From NCBI GenBank assembly GCA_002717285.1, contig PBDF01000010.1:64805-80926 (forward strand): a stretch of DNA of 16,122 nt, read 5' to 3'. A program made the translations under genes and the position numbers. The notes below the pieces were generated by a model, which made no database searches, was not told the origin of the DNA, and saw only the letters and a list, made by a program, of their open reading frames with translations. Shown in pieces: positions 1-6,928 of this stretch. Source of the stretch: Magnetovibrio sp. (GTDB taxonomy: Bacteria; Pseudomonadota; Alphaproteobacteria; Rhodospirillales_A; JABHCV01). Each line of letters opens with the position of its first letter. Positions within the stretch are counted from its first letter, which is position 1.

Positions 1-345
1 TGACAAGATACAAAGACTTGATCCTGCTGGGTCCCAATAATCACTTTGGTTAAACGGCATTGAATATTTTAACAAAGCCTGTCTAACAATAATCCATGAT
101 GGAAACACATGTAGAGCTGTGTATAAAACTCCAAAAAGAATGTTTCCGGCTAAAATTGTTGTTACGAATCCACTAGCACTTGAAATAGTCACAGATTTAA
201 TACCTTGGTTAATTCCTACTATTAATAATGGCAAAGGTGCTAGGTAAACGATAAGCATTGCTCCGGGCAACCCTGAAAGAAAAGCAAGTGAGGCAAAACC
301 ACTTGTAGCTCCAGCCCCTACTGCTATCAGCATGTCCTTAGACAT
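1..345 (-). CDS. DUF2232 family integral membrane protein (partial, N-terminal 115 residues)
   Basis: The minus strand is open from an ATG at 345 to the window edge without a stop, giving 115 residues. A strong Shine-Dalgarno (AAGGAGG, about 351-357) sits just upstream, which fixes the start. The protein is very hydrophobic: a small-residue N-terminal stretch (AVGAGATSGFASLAFLSG), then a helix containing MLIVYLAPLPLLIVGI, then another around residues 50-75, a pattern of multiple inner-membrane segments. The LAPLPL motif near residue 35 and the position directly after rpsR match the DUF2232 family, which in many Alphaproteobacteria lies between rpsR and rplI. Its function is unknown. The gene is probably co-transcribed with rpsF-rpsR; only 34 bases separate it from rpsR. 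The family call rests on context plus this short N-terminus, so it is likely but not certain. Confidence 0.75.
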   Translation of the reverse strand, partial: MSKDMLIAVGAGATSGFASLAFLSGLPGAMLIVYLAPLPLLIVGINQGIKSVTISSASGFVTTILAGNILFGVLYTALHVFPSWIIVRQALLKYSMPFNQSDYWDPAGSSLCILS

Positions 346-379
346 TAGGACCTCCTTGCTACTGCCAGCCAGCGTCGTC

Positions 380-649
380 TTATTTAACAACGTAGGGCAA
401 TAATGCGAGAAAGCGCGCGCGCTTTATCGCTTTGGCCAATTTATGTTGCATCTTGGCAGAAACCGCTGTAATTCGGCTTGGTACAATTTTGCCTCGTTCT
501 GATGTGTATCTTTGTAACAATCTAGGATCTTTATAATCAATTTTCGGCGCCTTTGAGTTGGCAAACGGGCAACTCTTTCGTCGTCTTAAGAAAGGTCGAC
601 GTCCAACGCCATCACTAATTGAATCATCACTTGAAGGGGCTATGCTCAT
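380..649 (-). CDS. rpsR: 30S ribosomal protein S18
   Basis: This 89-residue protein is a component of the small ribosomal subunit platform, where it binds 16S rRNA as a heterodimer with S6. The sequence has the S18 core: a basic [13 protein letters not shown] segment (about residues 17-29), [13 protein letters not shown] (36-48), the [22 protein letters not shown] signature (50-71) and a basic C-terminus rich in Arg/Lys. Length is usual for S18, with a somewhat extended, acidic/Ser-rich N-terminus (SSDDSISDG). Its ATG overlaps the TGA of rpsF by four bases (646-649), so the two are translationally coupled; an AAGGA at 658-662 inside the rpsF end serves as ribosome-binding site. Such coupling suits equimolar production of partners. 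Confidence 0.98.
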   Translation of the reverse strand: MSIAPSSDDSISDGVGRRPFLRRRKSCPFANSKAPKIDYKDPRLLQRYTSERGKIVPSRITAVSAKMQHKLAKAIKRARFLALLPYVVK

Positions 650-1131
650 GTTGTTATTCCTTCAATATTATTTTCGCCTTGTTCATTGGCGGGTTCTGGT
701 GCCATTACTTCATTTTCTTTTGAGGTAAAATCTGATGCATCAGGCGCTGAGGTAGCTTCTGTCTGGTTTGAGTAATCATGCTCATAGTTTTGCGAACGAT
801 CATCGCGTGTGCGTGAGCTCATCATTGCTGACGGGCCTTCCTCAAATTCATCTAGCTTAATAGTCAAATAACGAATCACGTCCTCACTAATACGCATTTG
901 CCGCTCCATTTCATGAATAGCGACACCGGGTGCATCAATGTTGAACATTACATAATGTCCCTTGCGATTTTTCTTGATTCGGTACGCCAGGGTACGAAGG
1001 CCCCAGTTCTCTGTTTTGAGGATCGTACCGTGGTTGTCTTCGATAACCTTTGTAAAGGTCTCTATCAATTCCTCTACTTGTGTCGTAGATATATCTTGAC
1101 GTGTAATAAACACGTTTTCGTAGTATGCCAA
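646..1131 (-). CDS. rpsF: 30S ribosomal protein S6 with long acidic C-terminal tail
   Basis: S6 forms the S6-S18 heterodimer on the 30S platform. The N-terminal 100 residues carry the S6 fold: [15 protein letters not shown] start, the [20 protein letters not shown] segment (about residues 42-61) and the [18 protein letters not shown] helix/strand (78-95). At 161 residues it is longer than the roughly 130-residue E. coli protein because of a low-complexity acidic tail (residues 97-161) rich in Asp, Glu, Asn, Ser and Thr, as seen in a number of alphaproteobacterial S6 proteins. The initiation codon is TTG (1129-1131): no in-frame ATG lies upstream, and GAGGGAG at 1139-1145 gives a 7-base spacing, so TTG is well supported. 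It is the first gene of the minus-strand ribosomal operon. Confidence 0.97.
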   Translation of the reverse strand: MAYYENVFITRQDISTTQVEELIETFTKVIEDNHGTILKTENWGLRTLAYRIKKNRKGHYVMFNIDAPGVAIHEMERQMRISEDVIRYLTIKLDEFEEGPSAMMSSRTRDDRSQNYEHDYSNQTEATSAPDASDFTSKENEVMAPEPANEQGENNIEGITT

Positions 1132-1188
1132 TTTGTTTCTCCCTCTGGCTTTTCTCAGCCCACATCAGTTCATTTTGATAGTGGCATA

Positions 1189-1208
1189 GCCAAGCCCCAT
1201 GACTTGGC
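1189..1208 (-). promoter_or_regulatory. Hairpin in the rpsF leader
   Basis: On the minus strand GCCAAG and CTTGGC form a perfect 6-bp stem with an 8-base loop, inside the presumed untranslated leader of rpsF. A second small stem (GGCT/AGCC around 1147-1160) lies just before the ribosome-binding site. Leaders of rpsF are known in many bacteria to bind the S6:S18 complex for autoregulation, through a structure with a CCG bulge. I do not see a clear CCG in this leader, so an S6:S18 site is only a possibility. Confidence 0.35.
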
Positions 1209-1224
1209 AAGGAGTAGTGACGGG

Positions 1225-1252
1225 AATATACACAAAAAAATGCACAGTTCAA
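1225..1252 (-). promoter_or_regulatory. Probable sigma70 promoter of rpsF-rpsR-DUF2232
   Basis: Reading the minus strand, a TTGAAC -35 box (1247-1252) is followed after 16 bases by a TATATT -10 box (1225-1230). Transcription would begin near 1218, giving an 85-90 base leader ahead of the TTG start of rpsF. The boxes match consensus at five of six and five of six positions. No experimental support is available from the sequence alone. Confidence 0.5.
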
Positions 1253-1422
1253 GTGTTGTGGCTTTTTGTTTAGACTGCTCATAATCAAATTACAAGATAG
1301 CACAACAGGGATTTCTTGGTAAAATTAGCCAGAGCACTTTGTACTGAATTTTTAAATAAATTGATTGATGAGATTGTAGATAATAGTGAGCTTGTGGAAA
1401 TTATATTAAAGTTTTGTTTTTT

Positions 1423-1450
1423 ACCTTGCGGCCTGTCACCGGCACCTTGC
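1423..1450. repeat. Phased 7-base direct repeats upstream of fabD
   Basis: ACCTTGC occurs at 1423-1429 and again at 1444-1450, 21 bases apart, about two helical turns, so both copies face the same side of the DNA. Between and just after them CCTGT (1432-1436) and ACAGG (1453-1457) form a short stem. The block is distinctly GC-richer than the surrounding AT-rich gap. It could be an operator of the fab operon, or chance. Confidence 0.3.
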
Positions 1451-1520
1451 TCACAGGGCAGTCTTTGAGGTAAATAAACATACAAAACTTTTTCTTTATT
1501 ATTTATGGGATAATTATCAT

Positions 1521-2462
1521 ATGACATATGCTTTTGTTTTCCCCGGTCAGGGATCCCAAGCCGTGGGCATGGGCCAAGAACTAGCTGCAGCATTTCCAGC
1601 TGCAGCTGAGGTATTTGAAGTCATAGATGATGCATTAGGTGAAAATCTGACAAAGACTATGTTTGAAGGTCCAGAAAACGTTCTTATGCTAACTGAAAAT
1701 GCTCAGCCTGCATTGATGGCGGTATCATTGGCCGTTTTGAGTGTGCTTAGGAAGGAAGGCGGTTTTGACTTGAGAAGTAAGGTGAGGTACGTAGCTGGAC
1801 ATTCTTTGGGGGAATACTCTGCATTGGCTGCTGCGGGGACTTTCTCACTTTCTGATACGGCTAAGTTGTTGAAGACAAGGGGTCGTGCGATGCAAGAAGC
1901 AGTTCCTGTAGGTAAAGGAGCAATGGCAGCTATACTTGGACTTAATCTAGACATTGTCAGAAAAATTGCTGATGAGGCAGCACAAGGGGAAATTTGCACC
2001 TCTGCTAATGATAATGCTAATGGGCAAGTGGTCATTAGTGGTACCAAAACAGCTGTTGAAAGGGCGTTGCTGCTTGCAAAAGATAAAGGAGCCAAGAGAG
2101 GTGTCCAATTGCCCGTCAGCGCACCATTCCATTGTGCTTTGATGGCCCCTGCATCTGATGCCATGGCGGAAGCACTCTCTCTAGTGCGCATGAAAGACCC
2201 TTTAGTGCCACTTGTAGCTAATGTTACTGCAGGCGAGGTTAGCGATGCTGCTGAAATCCGACGCCTCTTGGTTGAACAGGTAACAGGTATGGTACGTTGG
2301 CGAGAGAGTGTTTTGTTTATGCGAGCCAATGGTGTTGATCGGCTAATTGAAATTGGGAGTGGAAAGGTTCTTAGCGGTTTGGCACGAAGAATTGATAGTG
2401 ATTTAACGAGTCAAAGTATTAGCACTCCTGAAGATGTTGAGACTTTTATAAAGTCATTTTGA
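1521..2462 (+). CDS. fabD: Malonyl-CoA:ACP transacylase
   Basis: FabD moves malonyl from CoA to the acyl carrier protein, supplying the extender unit for type II fatty-acid synthesis in the cytoplasm. The 313-residue length is typical. Visible motifs are FPGQGSQ at 7-13, the nucleophile elbow GHSLG at 93-97 (Ser95), the carboxylate-binding Arg120 in KTRGRAMQ, and APFHC at 201-205 with the catalytic His204. The start at 1521 is chosen because the FPGQGSQ motif follows immediately; the ribosome-binding site is weak (GGGA near 1507-1510), and the start is directly preceded by the palindrome GATAATTATC. It leads the fab cluster, 43 bases ahead of fabG. Identification is firm. Confidence 0.98.
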   Translation: MTYAFVFPGQGSQAVGMGQELAAAFPAAAEVFEVIDDALGENLTKTMFEGPENVLMLTENAQPALMAVSLAVLSVLRKEGGFDLRSKVRYVAGHSLGEYSALAAAGTFSLSDTAKLLKTRGRAMQEAVPVGKGAMAAILGLNLDIVRKIADEAAQGEICTSANDNANGQVVISGTKTAVERALLLAKDKGAKRGVQLPVSAPFHCALMAPASDAMAEALSLVRMKDPLVPLVANVTAGEVSDAAEIRRLLVEQVTGMVRWRESVLFMRANGVDRLIEIGSGKVLSGLARRIDSDLTSQSISTPEDVETFIKSF

Positions 2463-2505
2463 TGAAAATTTTTTTTATGAATAGTTAGCTTTTGGAGAAA
2501 ATCTA

Positions 2506-3243
2506 ATGTTCGACTTGTCTGGGAAAAGGGCACTTATTACTGGAGCATCTGGTGGTCTTGGTGGAGGAATTGCCGAGGCCCTACATGCTCAGGGTGCTGA
2601 GGTTGTGCTATCAGGAACCCGCATGAATGCGCTGGAATCACTCAAGGGCAAATTAGTTTCAAAGGCTCATGTTATACCGTGTGATTTGCACTCTACTGAG
2701 GGCCCAGCAAAACTTTTCGAGGATGCTACCAAGGTAATGGGGGGAGTTGATATTCTCATCAATAATGCTGGAATGACAAAAGATAATCTTGCTATGCGAA
2801 TGAAAGATGAAGATTTCAAAGAAGTGCTTGATGTAAACTTGAATGCAGCATTCAGCCTTTCCAAGGCTTGTCTTCGCAGCATGATGAAAAATCGGTGGGG
2901 AAGAATAGTTTCAATCACATCTATTGTGGGTGTAACGGGGAATGCTGGGCAGACCAACTACGCAGCATCTAAAGCGGGATTAATCGGTATGTCTAAGGCT
3001 ATGGCTCAGGAAGTGGCATCACGTTCAATTACTGTTAACTGCCTTGCTCCTGGATTTATAGTCACGCCGATGACAGACGAATTAACTGATGGTCAAAAAG
3101 ACAAGCTTATGGAGGCCATCCCAAGCGGACGTTTGGGTGAAATTGCAGATATTGCAGCTGGTGTAGTTTATTTGAGTAGTGAGGAAGCTTCTTACATTAC
3201 TGGACAGACCCTTCACATTAATGGTGGGATGACTATGATATAA
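2506..3243 (+). CDS. fabG: 3-oxoacyl-[acyl-carrier-protein] reductase
   Basis: FabG reduces 3-oxoacyl-ACP to 3-hydroxyacyl-ACP with NADPH, the first reduction of each elongation cycle. It is a classical short-chain dehydrogenase of 245 residues: cofactor motif TGASGGLG (12-19), NNAG (86-89), and the tetrad Asn111, Ser139, Tyr152, Lys156 in the order and spacing of E. coli FabG. The C-terminus has the HINGGMTMI ending characteristic of FabG. The ribosome-binding site GGAGAAA (2494-2500) supports the ATG at 2506. It sits between fabD and acpP, the usual order of the cluster. Confidence 0.98.
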   Translation: MFDLSGKRALITGASGGLGGGIAEALHAQGAEVVLSGTRMNALESLKGKLVSKAHVIPCDLHSTEGPAKLFEDATKVMGGVDILINNAGMTKDNLAMRMKDEDFKEVLDVNLNAAFSLSKACLRSMMKNRWGRIVSITSIVGVTGNAGQTNYAASKAGLIGMSKAMAQEVASRSITVNCLAPGFIVTPMTDELTDGQKDKLMEAIPSGRLGEIADIAAGVVYLSSEEASYITGQTLHINGGMTMI

Positions 3244-3428
3244 TCTGTTAAAGTTCTTTTTTGGCTGCTGGTAACATGAAAAAAAGTATGTTAAGAAACC
3301 AATTAATATGTGAATTTTCAGTTGCACAGATTTCTTTGTAAATTTTTTTAGGCTTGCGATTTAATTCTAATAATTGTCTGCTTCTAAAGGATTCGAATTA
3401 AACAAATAACTTCAAGGATAAAGTAAAA

Positions 3429-3662
3429 ATGAGTGATGTTGCTGACCGTGTTAAGAAAATAGTTCTCGAACACCTCGGAGTAGACGATGCGAAAGTTGTT
3501 GAAAACTCCAGTTTTATTGATGACCTTGGCGCAGACAGTTTAGATACTGTTGAGCTGGTTATGGCCTTTGAAGAAGAATTCGGTTGTGAAATTCCAGATG
3601 ATGCCGCCGAAAAAATTCTTACAATCAAAGACGCCATTGTTTTTATAGAATCTAACACTTGA
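3429..3662 (+). CDS. acpP: Acyl carrier protein
   Basis: ACP carries growing acyl chains as thioesters on a 4'-phosphopantetheine arm. The 77-residue, strongly acidic protein has the four-helix ACP pattern and the [12 protein letters not shown] signature, with Ser37 as attachment site. Length and composition are typical. AAGGA at about 3413-3417 precedes the ATG at a normal distance. A 185-base gap separates it from fabG, enough to hold its own promoter, as ACP is usually made in large excess over the enzymes; I could not assign convincing -35/-10 boxes by eye. It is followed by a stable hairpin before fabF. Confidence 0.98.
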   Translation: MSDVADRVKKIVLEHLGVDDAKVVENSSFIDDLGADSLDTVELVMAFEEEFGCEIPDDAAEKILTIKDAIVFIESNT

Positions 3663-3667
3663 TTGGA

Positions 3668-3689
3668 TTGATCGCCATGCGGCGGTCAA
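3668..3689 (+). promoter_or_regulatory. Stable hairpin between acpP and fabF
   Basis: TTGATCGCC and GGCGGTCAA form a 9-bp stem (one G-T wobble) with a 4-base ATGC loop, only five bases after the acpP stop and 16 bases before the fabF start. No T-run follows on the plus strand (an A-run does), so it is not a standard intrinsic terminator. A hairpin right behind acpP could protect the 3' end of a processed acpP message and so help ACP exceed FabF; this role is inferred. Confidence 0.5.
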
Positions 3690-3705
3690 AAAATGTATCT
3701 CGACA

Positions 3706-4971
3706 ATGAGACGTGTAGTAATTACGGGCATGGGTATGGTTACCCCGTTGGCAAGCGGTTTAGATGCTTCCTGGAACAAACTGATTGATGCCCAATCAGG
3801 AATAGCAGAAATAACCTCTTTTGATGTCTCAGACCTTCCTGCAAAGATAGCGGGACAAATTGAGGAAGGCGAGGGTAAGGGCCAATTTAATCCTGACGAT
3901 ATTCTTAGTGCTAAAGAACGTCGTCGTGTAGATGATTTTATTCTCTATGGGTTAGCGGCTGCCGAAGAAGCAGTAGAAGACTCTGGTTGGAGTACTGAAA
4001 GAGAAGAAGATCAATTTCGAACCGGTGTATTGATTGGCTCCGGTATCGGGGGACTACCTGAAATTTCAAGAGGTTCAATCACTGTTGATTGTGAAACGGG
4101 TGGGGGCGTGCGTCGGCTTAGTCCTTTCTTTATTCCTGCCAGTTTGATTAATTTAATTTCTGGTCAAGTTTCAATAAAATATGGTTTTAAAGGCCCTAAC
4201 CATGCTGTAGTAACGGCTTGCTCAACTGGTGCTCATGCTATTGGTGATGCAGCACGTTTGATAATGTGGGACGATGCTGACGTGATGATCGCTGGAGGTG
4301 CAGAAGCTGCCTGCTGTCGTATCGGCATGGCTGGGTTCTCGCAATCTAAGGCTCTTTCAACCCACTTTAATGATACTCCAACAAAAGCCTCACGGCCATG
4401 GGACAAAGATCGGGATGGTTTTGTAATGGGTGAAGGTGCAGGTGTTATTGTTCTTGAAGAATTGGAACATGCAAAAGCCCGAGGAGCAAAAATTTACGCA
4501 GAATTTGTTGGCTATGGTTTAACTGGTGATGCTCATCACATAACTGCACCAACACCAGATGGCAACGGCGCCTTTCGCTGCATGGCGGCTGCAATCAAGC
4601 GTTCAGGTCTGGGCCCTGAAGATATTGATTATGTAAATGCACATGGCACATCAACAATGGCAGATGTTATAGAGTTGGGTGCGGTGAAACGTGCTTTTGG
4701 CTCTGCAGTAGAAAACATATCGATGTCATCAACAAAATCGGCCATTGGACATTTATTGGGAGCCGCGGGTGCTGTTGAGTCAATTTTTTCTATTTTAGCG
4801 ATAAGGGATGGGGTTATCCCGCCAACTCTGAATTTGGACAATCCGGATGAGGGCTGTGACATCGACCTTGTGCCGCATCAAGCAAAGGAGCGATCCGTTC
4901 GTGCAGCATTAACAAATTCGTTCGGTTTTGGGGGCACAAACGCGTCTCTGGTGTTCAAGGCCTACAAATAG
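3706..4971 (+). CDS. fabF: 3-oxoacyl-[acyl-carrier-protein] synthase II
   Basis: FabF condenses malonyl-ACP with acyl-ACP, elongating the chain by two carbons. The 421-residue protein is a thiolase-fold ketosynthase with the Cys-His-His triad: Cys172 in VVTACSTGAHAIG, His313 in NAHGTST and His349 in AIGHLLGAAG, plus Lys344 in SSTKS. The glycine-rich end NSFGFGGTNASLVF (404-417) is diagnostic. No good ribosome-binding site precedes the ATG at 3706; nearby upstream ATGs are out of frame, and MRRVVITGMGMVTPL is the normal family N-terminus. Weak initiation plus the upstream hairpin may keep its level below that of ACP. KASII rather than KASI is indicated by length and by clustering with acpP. 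Confidence 0.97.
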   Translation: MRRVVITGMGMVTPLASGLDASWNKLIDAQSGIAEITSFDVSDLPAKIAGQIEEGEGKGQFNPDDILSAKERRRVDDFILYGLAAAEEAVEDSGWSTEREEDQFRTGVLIGSGIGGLPEISRGSITVDCETGGGVRRLSPFFIPASLINLISGQVSIKYGFKGPNHAVVTACSTGAHAIGDAARLIMWDDADVMIAGGAEAACCRIGMAGFSQSKALSTHFNDTPTKASRPWDKDRDGFVMGEGAGVIVLEELEHAKARGAKIYAEFVGYGLTGDAHHITAPTPDGNGAFRCMAAAIKRSGLGPEDIDYVNAHGTSTMADVIELGAVKRAFGSAVENISMSSTKSAIGHLLGAAGAVESIFSILAIRDGVIPPTLNLDNPDEGCDIDLVPHQAKERSVRAALTNSFGFGGTNASLVFKAYK

Positions 4972-4986
4972 GACAGTCATATTTCT

Positions 4987-5961
4987 ATGCGGCGTTTTGC
5001 TTTTTTTATATTAACAATTTTTTTGCTCATTGGGCTTGTTGGTGGGGGAGTTCTCGTTTGGGGTTTTGCTCAATATATTAAGCCTGGTCCGACTGTTACT
5101 AAAAATATAGTTGTAATTCCTGAGGGGTCTAACGTTGACTCAATCGCTGAAATCTTAAAGAGTGAAGGTGTTATATACGATTCAATGATTTTTCGCCTTG
5201 GTGTTCGTTTAAGTCGTGTTGATAAAAAACTTCAAGCAGGTGAGTTTGCTTTTCCTCATGGGGTCAGCGCTAAAGGTGTCGCAGAGGTTCTTATTAGGGG
5301 TGAGACCGTTATTCGACGTTTGACCATTGCCGAGGGTATGACCTCCTTTCAGGTTTTTGATCAATTAGTAGCAACAAATGGCCTTGAAGAAACTTTTGAT
5401 GTTCCCCTGGAGGGGTCAATACTACCCGAAACATATTATTTTTCATACGGTGATATGCGTTCAGATTTGGTTAAGCGTATGGTTCAAGCAATGGATGATA
5501 GTCTTAATCAACTTTGGCAAAAACGTGCCTCCGGGTTGCCTTTCAAAGAGCCAGAAGAGGCATTGATTTTAGCATCTATTGTTGAAAAAGAGACAGGTCT
5601 AAAAGAAGAGAGAGCACGTATTGCCGGTGTTTTTATAAATCGTTTAAAAAAAGGTATGCGCTTGCAGTCTGATCCGACTGTCGTCTATGGGCTCAACAAA
5701 GGGGATGGACCCCTGGGACGACAGCTTTTACGTTCAGACCTGAAGAAGAAAACTCCTTATAATACGTATACAATCAATGGACTTCCGCCAGGACCCATTT
5801 GTAATCCAGGATTGGCTGCTATTCGTGCGGTGTTACACCCTCAGAAAACCGATGAGCTTTATTTTGTGGCTGATGGCAAAGGTGGTCATGTTTTTACAAC
5901 CAGCCTCAAAGAACATAATCGTAATGCCGCAAAATGGAGAAAAATTAGAGATTCAAATTGA
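4987..5961 (+). CDS. mltG: Endolytic peptidoglycan transglycosylase MltG (YceG-like)
   Basis: MltG is an inner-membrane enzyme that cleaves nascent glycan strands and is thought to end their polymerisation. The protein (324 residues) starts with basic MRR and one transmembrane segment (about 4-27), leaving the rest in the periplasm. A LysM-like region follows (VVIPEGSNVDSIAEILKSEG, 42-61), then the YceG domain: LEGSILPETYYF (141-152), ASIVEKETG (196-204) holding the catalytic glutamate (Glu200 or Glu202), FINRL (216-220), MRLQSDPTVVYG (224-235), and TPYNTY with GLPPGPICNPG (256-275). It begins 15 bases after fabF, so is probably co-transcribed; fabF-mltG adjacency is common. An AGGA at 4970-4973 overlaps the fabF stop but lies rather far from the start. 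Confidence 0.96.
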   Translation: MRRFAFFILTIFLLIGLVGGGVLVWGFAQYIKPGPTVTKNIVVIPEGSNVDSIAEILKSEGVIYDSMIFRLGVRLSRVDKKLQAGEFAFPHGVSAKGVAEVLIRGETVIRRLTIAEGMTSFQVFDQLVATNGLEETFDVPLEGSILPETYYFSYGDMRSDLVKRMVQAMDDSLNQLWQKRASGLPFKEPEEALILASIVEKETGLKEERARIAGVFINRLKKGMRLQSDPTVVYGLNKGDGPLGRQLLRSDLKKKTPYNTYTINGLPPGPICNPGLAAIRAVLHPQKTDELYFVADGKGGHVFTTSLKEHNRNAAKWRKIRDSN

Positions 5962-6071
5962 CAATAATTATAATTCTGAATCGCTCATAAAAGTTGCCTC
6001 CAAATCAACGGTTGGCCTCTTGAAAAACTTTGCTAGGTATAGATGTTGTTTGTCTCAAGCCTAAGATTAAC

Positions 6072-6851
6072 TCATGTGCGTTTTATATTTTTTGATAATA
6101 GCTGATTGAGTAATTTGTCGGCCAAACGAGTGGTAAGTAAATTCAAGCACCACATGAAAATGACAAAGGGCAATGGAAAAGCAATCAGTATTTTATCCCT
6201 CTCAAGCCCCTTGCGAATTTTTTGTGCTGCCTTTTGGGAGCTGATTATTAGAGGCATGTGGAAGGAGTTCTTCTCTGTAATACGGCTTTTTACAAAGCCG
6301 GGACAAATTATAGATACGCCAACTTGGTCTTTTTTAAGAACACCGTGCAAAGCCTCCCCGTATGCCTTAACCAAAGCCTTGGAGGCAGAATAAGCCGGTG
6401 CGCTGGGTAGTCCACGAAATCCAGCAATCGAGCTGACAAGAGCAATTTTTCCACGTTTTCTCTTCCGCATACTTTTTATTACAGGAAATATTGTATTTAA
6501 CACTCCAAATATATTTACATTAAAAATTTGGCGTGTCAGTTCCTCGTCTAAATCACTACTTTTAACCCCGCTATCCCCTGCAATGCCAGCATTTGCTATC
6601 ACTAAATCAAGGGGGTTCTTTTTGTCAATCGCTTTGACCCATTTCTCCATACCGTGTTTGTCAGTAACATCAATCACTTTAGTACTGACCTTTGCACCTT
6701 GGTTACTACAGTAATAGGCCACAGCGTCTAAGCGTTCTTGGTTGCGACCCGAGAGAGCTAAAAAGATCCCAGAAGTTGCATATTCGCATGCAAGTGCCTC
6801 ACCAATTCCACTAGATGCACCTGTTATTAAAATGAAGCGTGGATTTTTCAT
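6072..6851 (-). CDS. Short-chain dehydrogenase/reductase, substrate unknown
   Basis: This is a classical NAD(P)-dependent SDR. Numbered from the ATG at 6851 (259 residues) it has TGASSGIG (10-17), NAG (87-89), Asn113, Ser141, Tyr154 and Lys158 in normal spacing. The frame extends 12 codons upstream to a TTG at 6887, but that has no ribosome-binding site and adds a Tyr-rich leader unlike SDRs; the ATG, preceded by AAGAAG, is preferred. The C-terminus (about 221-252) is strongly hydrophobic, containing AFPLPFVIFMWCLNLL, then a basic end; this suggests membrane association, as in several reductases acting on lipids or long-chain substrates. It lies head-on to mltG and divergent from yicC. Substrate cannot be told from the sequence; FabG function is unlikely because a proper fabG is present. 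Confidence 0.85.
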   Translation of the reverse strand: MKNPRFILITGASSGIGEALACEYATSGIFLALSGRNQERLDAVAYYCSNQGAKVSTKVIDVTDKHGMEKWVKAIDKKNPLDLVIANAGIAGDSGVKSSDLDEELTRQIFNVNIFGVLNTIFPVIKSMRKRKRGKIALVSSIAGFRGLPSAPAYSASKALVKAYGEALHGVLKKDQVGVSIICPGFVKSRITEKNSFHMPLIISSQKAAQKIRKGLERDKILIAFPLPFVIFMWCLNLLTTRLADKLLNQLLSKNIKRT

Positions 6852-6928
6852 GATCTTCTTATAATAGTAACTAGCGGCTTGAGGCAATTATGAGCTATAA
6901 ATTCTTATATCACATTAAGGAGATTCCT

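Larger units (their letters stand above)
1132..1520. promoter_or_regulatory. Divergent rpsF / fabD control region (389 bases, no gene)
   Basis: This gap separates the divergent ribosomal and fatty-acid operons, so it must carry at least two promoters. Short reading frames crossing it have no family resemblance and overlap rpsF or fabD in the wrong frame. Visible elements are a sigma70-like promoter toward rpsF, a hairpin in the rpsF leader, a GC-richer island with phased direct repeats (1423-1450), and a 10-base palindrome (GATAATTATC, 1509-1518) that abuts the fabD start with only two bases between. No convincing sigma70 pair was found for fabD by eye. Confidence 0.6.

Noticed and set aside
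898..1303. Open frames on both strands of about 120 codons overlapping rpsF and its leader
   Set aside because: They lie over rpsF in other frames, have no recognisable motif, and rpsF itself is unmistakable.
1285..1593. Minus-strand frame of 102 codons over the fabD start
   Set aside because: Low-complexity translation without a family, and it overlaps the fabD N-terminus and its control region.
1703..2329. Minus-strand frame of 208 codons inside fabD
   Set aside because: Antisense shadow of a well-conserved gene; Ser/Ala/Pro-rich composition typical of antisense frames.
3082..3327. Minus-strand frame spanning the fabG end and the fabG-acpP gap
   Set aside because: No ribosome-binding site or family features; half of it is antisense to fabG.
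5777..6064. Plus-strand frame of 95 codons overlapping the mltG end and running to the SDR gene
   Set aside because: Mostly out-of-frame mltG sequence; the remaining tail has no motif and no separate initiation signal.
6885..6887. TTG at 6887 as the start of the SDR gene
   Set aside because: No Shine-Dalgarno, adds a non-family Tyr-rich leader, and would leave almost no space for the divergent yicC signals; ATG at 6851 is better.
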